The notes below the pieces were generated by a model that saw only the letters and a list, made by a program, of their open reading frames with translations, did not search any database and was not told the DNA's origin. Below are positions 37,060 through 44,981 of a stretch of DNA of 64,000 nt, in pieces. Position numbers and translations under genes: made by a program. Where the stretch lies: positions 2,160,001 to 2,224,000 of the forward strand of contig NZ_CP071794.1 in NCBI RefSeq assembly GCF_017498565.1. Reading direction: 5' to 3'. The stretch's first letter is position 1, and every line of letters starts with the position of its first letter. The stretch is from Parasphingorhabdus cellanae. Lineage in GTDB: Bacteria > Pseudomonadota > Alphaproteobacteria > Sphingomonadales > Sphingomonadaceae.

Positions 37060-37574
37060 GTCTCAAGCCTTTTTTGCCAGAACAATGCTTTGCCCATTTT
37101 CGGGTCCAGTTGATAATCACCATAGCCCAGTGACGCATAAAGCGCTTTGGCCGGCATGTTGCCTTCTAGCACTTCCAGAGTGACTTTGCAGGCGCCGGCT
37201 TCCCGGGCAATAGTCTCGATCTCCGCGAACAATGCCCGCCCAACACCGGTGCCGCGATATTCTTTGGCGACCACTATATCGTGGATGTTGATCAATGGCT
37301 TGCCGCCAAAAGATGAAAATGTCGTCATCAGATTGGCCAAACCCGCAACCTCGTCACCCACATAAGCGAGCAAGGAAGATGCCGCCGGTGTCGCGGCCAA
37401 TCCGGGGACGAGATTCGCCTGCACCTCTGGTGACAGATCTTCACCGCCGCCCATCGGGTCCATCGCATAGACGCGCAACATTGCGACAATGTCTGCCGCA
37501 TGATCCGCATTGGCATAATCCGCGCGGGTAACGGTAGCGACGGGTGCAGCGTCAAGGGTCGCGGTGGCGGTCAT
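37056..37574 (-). CDS. GNAT acetyltransferase inside the suf operon
   Basis: A 172-residue GNAT: INIHDIVVAKEYRGTGVGRALFAEIETIAREAGACKVTLEVLEGNMPAKALYASLGYGDYQLDPKMGKALFWQKRL carries the acetyl-CoA loop RGTGVGRA and the usual final strand pair. The start ATG 37574 overlaps the sufT stop by 4 bp, and its own stop overlaps the sufA start by 4 bp. It is therefore tightly built into the Fe-S assembly operon. An acceptor is unknown; it could modify a Suf protein or be a passenger. Confidence 0.85.
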   Translation of the reverse strand: MTATATLDAAPVATVTRADYANADHAADIVAMLRVYAMDPMGGGEDLSPEVQANLVPGLAATPAASSLLAYVGDEVAGLANLMTTFSSFGGKPLINIHDIVVAKEYRGTGVGRALFAEIETIAREAGACKVTLEVLEGNMPAKALYASLGYGDYQLDPKMGKALFWQKRLET

Positions 37575-38092
37575 AACATCCCTAGTTCGAGCTTCGCTTC
37601 GTCGCTCATCTTGCCGGGATCCCATGGCGGGTCCCAGACCAAATTCACTTCGCTATGGCCCACGCCCGGAACACTGCCGACCTGCATTTCAATTTCACCA
37701 GGCATGGATTCAGCCACAGGGCAATGCGGCGTGGTTAGGGTCATGGTGACAATCGCATGATTATCCGGCGTAATCTCGACGCCGTAAATCAGCCCAAGAT
37801 CATAGATATTCACGGGAATCTCAGGATCATAAATTGACTTTAACGTATCGACGACGGCTTCATAAAGATCGCCACCCGCTTCGCCAGCCGGTGTTTCGGT
37901 TGGTTGCTGCGCTAGGAAACCTTCAAGATAATCGCGCTTGCGAGTCAGCTTGCTGGCATCGCTTTCGGCCTCATAGGGCGAAGGCGCCATTACCGGTGCA
38001 GCCTTTTCTTCAACTGCATCCTCGACTTTAGCCAAGGGTGGTTTTTCCACGCTATCGACTTCTTCGACCAATATTTTGCGTTCTTCGTTCAT
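37571..38092 (-). CDS. sufT: SufT-type Fe-S assembly factor (DUF59/MIP18 domain)
   Basis: A 173-residue protein with an acidic disordered N-terminus (to about residue 70) and a DUF59 domain: DTLKSIYDPEIPVNIYDLGLIYGVEI, then TMTLTTPHCPVAESMPGEIE with the conserved cysteine, and NLVWDPPWDPGKMSDEAKLELGML. SufT helps mature Fe-S proteins, especially under high demand. It lies 9 bp after sufS and overlaps the GNAT gene. Confidence 0.92.
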   Translation of the reverse strand: MNEERKILVEEVDSVEKPPLAKVEDAVEEKAAPVMAPSPYEAESDASKLTRKRDYLEGFLAQQPTETPAGEAGGDLYEAVVDTLKSIYDPEIPVNIYDLGLIYGVEITPDNHAIVTMTLTTPHCPVAESMPGEIEMQVGSVPGVGHSEVNLVWDPPWDPGKMSDEAKLELGML

Positions 38093-38101
38093 CTCTTTTT
38101 C

Positions 38102-39313
38102 CTACCCGAAAATCTTTCTCACCCGTTCGATACCCTTAACTAGGGCCGCGACATCTTCTGCATCGCTGTAAATTCCAAAGCTGGCCCGTGCCGTAGCTGG
38201 GACGCCCATATAGTCCATCAGTGGCTGTGCACAATGATGGCCGGCGCGGATCGCAACGCCACCCTCATCCAATATAGTGGCGACATCATGCGGATGCACG
38301 TCGCCGACCGCGAAACTCAATATGCCCATGCTTTTGTCGGGCCCGAAAACCTGTACGCTGTTAATGCTGGAGAGTGCATCACGCGCCATTGCCAGCGTTG
38401 CGTTTTCATGGGCAGAAATGACATCCAGCCCGATGCCTTCGACATATTGGATCGCGGCGTCGAGACCGACGACCCCGGCAATATGCGGCGTGCCTGCTTC
38501 GAACCGTCCCGGCGGCGGCGCATAGGTTGTGCCGTCAAAACTGACCCGGTCAATCATCGACCCGCCGCCCTTCCATGGGGGCATGGCGTCAAGAATGTCA
38601 TAAGGCGCCCACAGCGCACCAATGCCGGTCGGGCCATAGATTTTGTGGCCGGAAAAGACATAGAAATCGCAGTCAATATCCTGCACATCGACGCGCACAC
38701 GCGGTGCAGCCTGACAGCCATCGAGCAACAGTTTCGCACCGACTTTATGAGCGATGGTTGCCGCGCGTTTGGCGTCAAGCAATGATCCCAGCACATTGGA
38801 TACGTGCGCCAACGCCACCAGCTTATGCCGCTCGGTCAGATTGGCTTCAATCCAGTCGAGATCAATCTGGCCATCGTCGGTAAGCGGCGCGACATCGATA
38901 TGTGCTCCGACCCGCTCAGCCAGCAGTTGCCACGGCACGATATTACTGTGATGCTCCAGCTGCGACAGCATGATCCGGTCGTCTTTGCCGACATTGCTAT
39001 TGCCCCAGCTTTCGGCGACCAGATTGATGCTATCGGTCGCACCACTGGTGAAGACGATTTCACTTTCGCTCGCGGCATTGAGCAATCCGGCAACCCGTTT
39101 ACGCGCTGCTTCATAGGCCAGCGTCATATTGGCGGAACGTTCATATACGCCGCGGTGTACGGTTGCATAATCAGGACCATAGGCCCGCGCTATCGCATCC
39201 AGCACAGGTTTGGCTTTTTGCGCTGTCGCAGCGGTGTCGAGATAGTGCCAGTCGCCGGCTATACCGGGAAAGTCGGCGCGATGATTTGTCTGGATGGCAG
39301 ACATTTTATTCAC
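38102..39313 (-). CDS. sufS: Cysteine desulfurase SufS
   Basis: A PLP enzyme that takes sulfur from cysteine for cluster assembly. The 403-residue class II type protein shows YLDTAATAQKAKPV, HHSNIVPWQ, the PLP lysine in FSGHKIYGPTG (about residue 224) and the catalytic cysteine in RAGHHCAQPLM (about residue 361). GTG 39313 overlaps the sufD stop (GTGA) and has GGAG 8 nt upstream, so it is preferred over ATG 39304. No sufE or sufU sulfur acceptor is encoded in the operon. Confidence 0.95.
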   Translation of the reverse strand: MNKMSAIQTNHRADFPGIAGDWHYLDTAATAQKAKPVLDAIARAYGPDYATVHRGVYERSANMTLAYEAARKRVAGLLNAASESEIVFTSGATDSINLVAESWGNSNVGKDDRIMLSQLEHHSNIVPWQLLAERVGAHIDVAPLTDDGQIDLDWIEANLTERHKLVALAHVSNVLGSLLDAKRAATIAHKVGAKLLLDGCQAAPRVRVDVQDIDCDFYVFSGHKIYGPTGIGALWAPYDILDAMPPWKGGGSMIDRVSFDGTTYAPPPGRFEAGTPHIAGVVGLDAAIQYVEGIGLDVISAHENATLAMARDALSSINSVQVFGPDKSMGILSFAVGDVHPHDVATILDEGGVAIRAGHHCAQPLMDYMGVPATARASFGIYSDAEDVAALVKGIERVRKIFG

Positions 39314-40068
39314 GTCAAATTCTCCAAAACCTCAAGCGCCTTACTCTCAATCACTTCGCGCGCCACATCATCGTCCATGCTGACGAAAGCATCGGCGATA
39401 AACGCCTGCAGCATCAATTTCTGCGCCAACTCCGGTGGCAAGCCGCGCGAGGCCATATAAAACAGCGCCTGCTTGTCGAGTTCGCCAACGGTCGCGCCAT
39501 GGGCACATTTCACATCATCAGCGAAAATTTCCAGCTCCGGCTTGGCATTGGCGGTTGCCGTGCGGTCAAGCAGCATGGCCTTGACCGACTGCGCTGCATC
39601 GGTTTTTTGCGCATCACGCGCGACATTGATTTTGCCCAGGAAACTGCCGGTAGCTTTATCCGCGAGTACCGAGCGGACGACCTGATTGGATGTCGCATTG
39701 GGCTCTGCGTGAATAGTCTCGGTCACAATTTCCAATGTTTGGGTGCCCGAGCCCAATATCGCGCCGCCCAGTTCAAAATGCGCGCCTTTACCGAGCGTTA
39801 CTTTGACCTGAATGCGGCCATAATCGGCAGCGCTTGCCAGCACATGCAAAGCGAAATTCGCGCCGTCTCCAATGGTGACATCAAGATCGACTATGCCCAC
39901 ACCGTCGATTATCGATAGCACAGAAATTTGCCGGGAAGCCGATTCACCGGCTGCGACTGCGATCTTTTCCGGCCCGTCAAGCTTGGGCCAGACAGCCTCA
40001 AGCGCCTTCAGGTCCGCATAGCGCCATGATTCATCACGCTTCGTTGGGAGAGGAAGCAACGCGCTCAT
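39310..40068 (-). CDS. sufD: Fe-S assembly scaffold subunit SufD
   Basis: Part of the SufBC2D scaffold. The 252-residue protein has the SufD/SufB core beta-helix region (LGKGAHFELGGAILGSGTQTLEI) and the C-terminal CAHGATVGELDKQALFYMASRGLPPELAQKLMLQAFIAD, with the conserved His of this family. At 252 residues it is much shorter than E. coli SufD (about 420), lacking most of the N-terminal helical domain, which is usual for alphaproteobacterial SufD. It overlaps sufC and sufS by 4 bp each. Confidence 0.93.
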   Translation of the reverse strand: MSALLPLPTKRDESWRYADLKALEAVWPKLDGPEKIAVAAGESASRQISVLSIIDGVGIVDLDVTIGDGANFALHVLASAADYGRIQVKVTLGKGAHFELGGAILGSGTQTLEIVTETIHAEPNATSNQVVRSVLADKATGSFLGKINVARDAQKTDAAQSVKAMLLDRTATANAKPELEIFADDVKCAHGATVGELDKQALFYMASRGLPPELAQKLMLQAFIADAFVSMDDDVAREVIESKALEVLENLT

Positions 40069-40808
40069 GCGGCCACCGCCTCATAACCTTCTTCTTCAAG
40101 TTGCAAGGCGAGTTCCGGACCACCGGTCTTCACGATCCGGCCATCTGCCAGAACATGCACATAATCCGGCTTCACTTCGTCGAGCAGGCGTTGATAGTGG
40201 GTGATCAGCAAAACCGCCTTGTCGGGTTTCCGCATAATCGCATTAATGCCGGAACCGACGACACGCAGCGCGTCAATGTCGAGGCCGCTGTCGGTTTCGT
40301 CGAGTATCGCCAGCTTGGGATCAATAATCCCCATCTGCACCATCTCGTTGCGCTTCTTTTCGCCGCCGGAAAAACCGACATTGACCGCGCGCTTGAGCAT
40401 ATCCATGTCCATTTTCAGCAGGCCCGCTTTTTCCTTGGCGAGCTTGATGAATTCTGCACCCGATAATGGCTCTTCCCCGCGCGACTTGCGCTGGCTGTTG
40501 AGGCTTTCGCGCAGGAACTGCAGGTTCGACACGCCAGGAATTTCAACCGGATATTGGAAACCGAGGAAGATGCCCGCGGCGGCCCGCTCATGCGGATCAA
40601 GCTCCAGCAGATCCTGTCCGTCAAAGTTCACACTTCCTGCTGTGATTTCATAGCCGGGTCGGCCACCAAGCGCATAAGACAGGGTCGATTTACCGGCGCC
40701 ATTGGGGCCCATAATCGCATGGATTTCACCTGCGTTCAGTTCGAGCGAAAGCCCTTTGAGGATTTCTGTGTCGCCAACTTGGGCGTGGAGGTTTTCAATT
40801 TTTAGCAT
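40065..40808 (-). CDS. sufC: Fe-S assembly ATPase SufC
   Basis: The ABC-type ATPase of the SufBC2D complex, acting in the cytoplasm. The 247-residue product has Walker A GPNGAGKS, a Q-loop region, signature FSGGEKKRNEM, Walker B LAILDETDSGLD and the H-loop in LLITHYQRLL. All catalytic residues are intact. Its ATG shares one base with the TAA stop of the preceding 80-residue gene. Confidence 0.96.
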   Translation of the reverse strand: MLKIENLHAQVGDTEILKGLSLELNAGEIHAIMGPNGAGKSTLSYALGGRPGYEITAGSVNFDGQDLLELDPHERAAAGIFLGFQYPVEIPGVSNLQFLRESLNSQRKSRGEEPLSGAEFIKLAKEKAGLLKMDMDMLKRAVNVGFSGGEKKRNEMVQMGIIDPKLAILDETDSGLDIDALRVVGSGINAIMRKPDKAVLLITHYQRLLDEVKPDYVHVLADGRIVKTGGPELALQLEEEGYEAVAA

Positions 40809-41050
40809 TAGCCAATAACCTTACAATGTAATTCAATATAGCTGATGGGATTCGCAACATCGCCTTTCGGTGTAGCGTGATTTACCACTTCGATGACACG
40901 TAGAGGCGTTGAACTGCCTTGCTCATCCAATCCACCTCGATTATCCAAAATGACGCGTTCGCCAATCCTTGGAACCGTTTCAAATTCATAGTGGTCATCT
41001 ACAATCATACTTCCATCGGTATCTGTAACTTCGACATAAATCCTAATCAC
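40808..41050 (-). CDS. Unrecognised 80-residue protein between sufB and sufC
   Basis: An 80-residue, beta-rich acidic protein with no membrane segment: [35 protein letters not shown], then [34 protein letters not shown]. It has a single Cys near the C-terminus. I do not recognise the family. It starts at a GTG that overlaps the sufB stop (GTGA), and its stop overlaps the sufC start, so it is translated with the operon. Its base composition is clearly more AT-rich than sufB and sufC, which suggests a later insertion into a conserved gene pair. Confidence 0.75.
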   Translation of the reverse strand: MIRIYVEVTDTDGSMIVDDHYEFETVPRIGERVILDNRGGLDEQGSSTPLRVIEVVNHATPKGDVANPISYIELHCKVIG

Positions 41051-42558
41051 CCGACGCTCCCCTCAAGCGAAATCGCCAACAGTTTCTGCGCTTCCACCGC
41101 AAATTCCATGGGCAGTTGCTTCAACACATCCTTGGCGAAGCCGTTGACGATCAGGGAGACCGCTTCTTCCTCGTCCAGTCCGCGTTGCTGGGCGTAGAAC
41201 ATCTGGTCATCGGAAATTTTTGACGTCGTGGCTTCATGTTCAATCTGCGCGGTCGGGTTCTTCACCTCGATATAGGGCACGGTATGCGCGCCGCAGGTAT
41301 CGCCGAGCAGCAGCGAGTCACATTGGGTGAAGTTGCGGACATTTTCCGCATTCGCCCCAACGCGGACCAGCCCGCGATAGGTATTGTCGCTTTTACCCGC
41401 ACTAATCCCCTTCGAGATAATCGTCGAGCGGCTGTTCTTGCCGTTATGGATCATCTTCGTACCGGTGTCGGCCTGCTGATAATTGTTGGTCAACGCGACC
41501 GAGTAAAATTCGCCCACGCTGTTTTCGCCGTTGAGCACACAGCTGGGATATTTCCAGGTCACGGCACTACCGGTCTCGACCTGCGTCCAAGAAATCTTGC
41601 TGTTTTTACCCTGGCACAGACCGCGCTTGGTCACGAAATTGTAAATGCCGCCCTTGCCGTTCTCGTCACCGGGATACCAGTTCTGGACGGTGCTATATTT
41701 AATCTCGGCATCGTCCATCGCAACCAGTTCGACCACCGCCGCATGGAGCTGGTTTTCGTCGCGCATCGGCGCTGTGCAGCCTTCAAGATAGCTGACATAG
41801 CTGCCTTCTTCCGCAATGATTAGGGTCCGCTCAAACTGGCCCGTATTCTCCGCGTTAATCCGGAAATAGGTGCTCAGTTCCATGGGGCATTTGACGCCCT
41901 TGGGAATATAAACAAAAGTCCCGTCGCTAAACACGGCGCAATTGAGCGTCGCGAAATAATTATCCTTCATCGGCACAACCTTGCCAAGATATTTCTTCAC
42001 CAGATCGGGATATTCCTTGATCGCCTCGGAGATGGAACGGAAAATCACGCCCGCTTCTTCCAGTTCTTCGCGGAAGGTTGTTGCCACCGAGACACTGTCA
42101 AACACGGCGTCCACAGCAACTTTGCGCGCGCCTTCTACGCCGGCGAGCACCTTTTGCTCTTCAATCGGAATGCCGAGCTTCTCATAAACCCGCAGGATTT
42201 CCGGATCGACCTCATCGAGGCTGTTCAGCTTTGGCTTCGCCTTGGGCTCGGCATAATAATAGGCATCCTGATAATCGATCATCGGGATTTCAAGCTTGGC
42301 CCAATCGGGACTTTCCATGGTTTCCCACATCCGAAAGGCTTTCAGACGCCAGTCCAGCATCCACTGCGGCTCGCCCTTTTTGTCGGAAATGAAGCGAACC
42401 GTATCTTCGTTCAGACCTTTGGGCGCGAAATCTTGCTCAATGTCTGACGACCAGCCAAATTCATAGCTGCTCGCATTGTCGACTGCGGCTTGCGCTTCGG
42501 CATTCATCGCCGCTCGCTCATCTTGTTCCTGGATGTCCGTTTTCACTGCTTCACTCAT
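41047..42558 (-). CDS. sufB: Fe-S assembly scaffold subunit SufB
   Basis: The scaffold subunit on which clusters form, with SufC and SufD. The 503-residue product has [16 protein letters not shown], the [69 protein letters not shown] segment (CDSLL with the essential cysteine), and the [18 protein letters not shown] end. Full length. Its ATG overlaps the stop of the rrf2 regulator gene (42555-42558). Confidence 0.97.
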   Translation of the reverse strand: MSEAVKTDIQEQDERAAMNAEAQAAVDNASSYEFGWSSDIEQDFAPKGLNEDTVRFISDKKGEPQWMLDWRLKAFRMWETMESPDWAKLEIPMIDYQDAYYYAEPKAKPKLNSLDEVDPEILRVYEKLGIPIEEQKVLAGVEGARKVAVDAVFDSVSVATTFREELEEAGVIFRSISEAIKEYPDLVKKYLGKVVPMKDNYFATLNCAVFSDGTFVYIPKGVKCPMELSTYFRINAENTGQFERTLIIAEEGSYVSYLEGCTAPMRDENQLHAAVVELVAMDDAEIKYSTVQNWYPGDENGKGGIYNFVTKRGLCQGKNSKISWTQVETGSAVTWKYPSCVLNGENSVGEFYSVALTNNYQQADTGTKMIHNGKNSRSTIISKGISAGKSDNTYRGLVRVGANAENVRNFTQCDSLLLGDTCGAHTVPYIEVKNPTAQIEHEATTSKISDDQMFYAQQRGLDEEEAVSLIVNGFAKDVLKQLPMEFAVEAQKLLAISLEGSVG

Positions 42559-43013
42559 AACGCTTGTTCCATAGTTTTCATTGTCTGCGCAGCTGGCTCC
42601 TTTGCCAGGCTTGCAAGGCTAACGTCGTTTAAGGCTTTACGAATGGTCTGGTTGATGATCCCCCAATGTGGTTTGACCATGCAACTGTCCTCCAGCTTAC
42701 AGTCGTGGTTGCCATCAATAGTGCAGCTGGTAATGGCGAGCGGCCCTTCGACGGCCTCAACAATATCCGCAAGACTTATTGAGGCAGGGGGGCGTGCCAA
42801 CCGAATCCCGCCACCAATGCCACGCGTCGATTCGATCAATCCCGCTGCAGACAAACGGCTGACGAGTTTCTGCGCAGTCGGCAGCGGCACGCCCGTTTCC
42901 TGTGCCAATGTCGATGCGTTGAGTTTACCCTCTGCCAACAGCGCAGCACCACAATGCCGCGAAGCAGCGGACATCAGGACAACAGCATAGTCGGCAAGGC
43001 TGGAAAGCCGCAT
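42555..43013 (-). CDS. Rrf2-family Fe-S sensing regulator of the suf operon
   Basis: A 152-residue winged-helix regulator of the IscR/RirA/Rrf2 type. The N-terminal [19 protein letters not shown], the recognition region [29 protein letters not shown] and [13 protein letters not shown] wing are typical. Three cysteines, C97, C105 and C111 ([16 protein letters not shown]), have the spacing expected for cluster ligation. It heads the operon and overlaps sufB, and probably represses its own promoter through the palindrome at 43041-43059. Confidence 0.92.
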   Translation of the reverse strand: MRLSSLADYAVVLMSAASRHCGAALLAEGKLNASTLAQETGVPLPTAQKLVSRLSAAGLIESTRGIGGGIRLARPPASISLADIVEAVEGPLAITSCTIDGNHDCKLEDSCMVKPHWGIINQTIRKALNDVSLASLAKEPAAQTMKTMEQAL

Positions 43014-43040
43014 AAAATCTCTCGAAATTCCTGTGATTCT

Positions 43041-43059
43041 CTAAATAGGACCTATTTAG
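43041..43059. promoter_or_regulatory. Perfect palindromic operator at the suf promoter
   Basis: CTAAATAGG-A-CCTATTTAG, a perfect 9-bp inverted repeat around one base. It covers the predicted -10 (TAAATA read leftward, 43053-43058), so a bound Rrf2 dimer would block transcription of the suf operon. Confidence 0.6.
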
Positions 43060-43081
43060 TCGCATTTAGGAGAGATTGCAA
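43053..43081 (-). promoter_or_regulatory. Predicted suf operon promoter
   Basis: Read leftward: TTGCAA (43081-43076), a 17-bp spacer and TAAATA (43058-43053), about 40 bp before the rrf2 start. Confidence 0.5.
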
Positions 43082-43188
43082 CTCTTGGTGCTTTCAACCT
43101 TGTGCAGGTAATATGCCTGAACTCATCGGCCAAAATCATACCGACTAAATATGGACGAAGCCCATATCTGCAGAAAGCCGCGCTGACA

Positions 43189-43863
43189 TTAGCTGTTCTT
43201 ATGCGCCGACAAGACGCTGACCATCTCTGTTCGGAAATTCAAAAAAGCAAAAGCACACCAATAGCAAATACCCAACCATTTCATGCCATCTTCGACCCAA
43301 AACATGATGTCTTCTGGCATCATTCTAGCAATGAACCCGACATTATCAACGACCGCAGACCCGCCCAGGAAGGCGAGTGACAATAAGAATACGGAACCGC
43401 TATTTTCCATTATCCTCCGGCGAAATCCAACTAGGTATAAGAGGATCATAGTTGCCAAGCCGACCATGATCAGTCGTTCAGGTATATGAAAATTATACGG
43501 CCCGATTGTTTCATGGAACTGAAAGGCGTCGTCGAACAACAGATAGACGGTTAGCGCAGCAGACGCGGCGGCATAGTTCATTTTTCTGGTTTGCTTCTGT
43601 AGTCGGTATAACAAAGTACACAGCGCCCAAATAGTTGCAGCTGCGGCCCAAAGAAAAAGTCCTAACGTCGACAACGCTCCGGTGATCGGGTGAACTTCAG
43701 CATAAGCATTAGGATCACGCGTCAACTGTTCCGCGCCAATCTCAGATACTGATGCGACAGCCACTAGCAAAATGAGCGGCATAAGCCCTGCAGCTGCAGT
43801 GATTAAATATGGCACCGCATATGATAGCCGTCTTTTCAATGCCCCACCATTGTTAAAACTCAA
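43189..43863 (-). CDS. Unrecognised multi-pass membrane protein
   Basis: A 224-residue membrane protein with about six hydrophobic segments (PYLITAAAGLMPLILLVAVA, LGLFLWAAAATIWALCTLLY, ASAALTVYLLFDDAF, LIMVGLATMILLYLVGF, VFLLSLAFLGGSAVVDNVGF, WLGICYWCAFAFLNF). Conserved-looking polar residues lie at the membrane edges (DDAFQFHE, DNVGF). I do not recognise the family. The only start near the 5' end is TTG 43863, 5 bp after the AraC-type gene stop; the next ATG lies inside the first membrane helix. Translation probably follows from the AraC-type gene. Confidence 0.6.
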   Translation of the reverse strand: MSFNNGGALKRRLSYAVPYLITAAAGLMPLILLVAVASVSEIGAEQLTRDPNAYAEVHPITGALSTLGLFLWAAAATIWALCTLLYRLQKQTRKMNYAAASAALTVYLLFDDAFQFHETIGPYNFHIPERLIMVGLATMILLYLVGFRRRIMENSGSVFLLSLAFLGGSAVVDNVGFIARMMPEDIMFWVEDGMKWLGICYWCAFAFLNFRTEMVSVLSAHKNS

Positions 43864-43868
43864 GATTA

Positions 43869-44711
43869 TTAAGTGTCAGAAGTAAGAGGCGGAATGTGGC
43901 CTTTTAACAGGCCGCGCTGGTCAATCAGCGTAGCCGTTTCGCCTTCTGCCACGCGCAATTTGGTCGGCGTGGTCCCGGCGAAGAATTTTATCTCACGGAT
44001 CATGTGCGATTGATCATAAAACGCATCTTCGAGTGCTAGCAACTCGTCTTCATTTTGCTCGGCATAAGCGCGTGCCGCGCGCAGGGCGCGATATTTGCGC
44101 GCGAGATATTTAGGCGCCATGCCATAAAGCTTGTTAACGGTCCGAAGCACTTGACGAGAGCTTTGGTCCGAGCGCTCCATCAGCGCACTTACTGGCGGAG
44201 ACGGTTCGGATGACAGCCATTCATCGACCATTTTCGTGAATTGCTCCACCTCTGGTTTGACCCGGTGTCGCAAATCCCGAAAAATCCGATCGGCCCACGC
44301 CGTCATCCCATCTGCATTGTCGCAGCCCCGCAAAAGTTCCAGGCTTTTGTCGATCTCATCGGTGAATATCTTGCCGGCTGGCACAGCTTTATCCGCAAAA
44401 TCAGCTGCAGATTTCTTGGTAAGCGCCGCCCAACCCGCGGGTAAAAGACCAACGCCGAACATGCGGAAAGGTCCCTTCACATCGAAATGCATCGCGCCCG
44501 TCGAGGGCCCGACCAACATCGCATCTTTGGCCGGATAGGTTTTTCCATCGGCAAAGCCGAGGTCAGCCGTACCGTCCAATAGAAACCGCAACTGCGCTAT
44601 CGCGGCACGTTCATTGTCCGAGAACCTAGGATGCTCCACCTCAAAAAGATAATAGACCGAGACCAGATCCCGAACATCTTCTGCAGGCGCAAAATATCTT
44701 AAACTAACCAA
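43869..44711 (-). CDS. AraC-family transcriptional regulator with DUF6597-type N-terminus
   Basis: A 280-residue regulator. The N-terminal domain (residues 1-150: MVSLRYFAPAEDVRDLVSVYYLFEVEHP ... MLVGPSTGAMHFDVKGPFRMFGVGLLPAGW) is the small-molecule domain seen in DUF6597 proteins. The C-terminal HTH domain has SDQSSRQVLRTVNKLYGMAPKYLARKYRALRAARAY and YDQSHMIREIKFFAGTTPTKLR, the classic second AraC helix. It is immediately upstream of the membrane protein gene, which may be its target. Confidence 0.88.
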   Translation of the reverse strand: MVSLRYFAPAEDVRDLVSVYYLFEVEHPRFSDNERAAIAQLRFLLDGTADLGFADGKTYPAKDAMLVGPSTGAMHFDVKGPFRMFGVGLLPAGWAALTKKSAADFADKAVPAGKIFTDEIDKSLELLRGCDNADGMTAWADRIFRDLRHRVKPEVEQFTKMVDEWLSSEPSPPVSALMERSDQSSRQVLRTVNKLYGMAPKYLARKYRALRAARAYAEQNEDELLALEDAFYDQSHMIREIKFFAGTTPTKLRVAEGETATLIDQRGLLKGHIPPLTSDT

Positions 44712-44785
44712 AGCGAACCCCTTTTTTCCGGTTCGGGGGCAAACCGGAATTCCAATGGTTGCACGGTTATAGCGGAAAAAATAGG

Positions 44786-44821
44786 AAAAAAAACTGGCCT
44801 GGCTAAATAATTAGCCAAGCC
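44786..44821 (-). terminator. Rho-independent terminator of the DUF885 gene
   Basis: Read leftward: GGCTTGGCTAA pairs with TTAGCCAGGCC (one mismatch) around a short loop, and the stem is followed three bases later by eight T residues. It ends the leftward transcript from the DUF885 gene. A second stem (44868-44875 with 44892-44899, CTTTGGGT/ACCCAAAG) lies just before it. Confidence 0.82.
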
Positions 44822-44981
44822 AATAAGGAAAAGAAATCCTTAACGCAGAAACTCTGCGATTCGGGTTCTTTGGGTCGCGCCCTCTCAATGCACCCAAAGC
44901 GCCATCAGGATATTGGATAAAAACGACTGTTTTTTGTTTAATTTTTGACAGTTACGGCCAAGAACTATCTGGTTTCTATCG

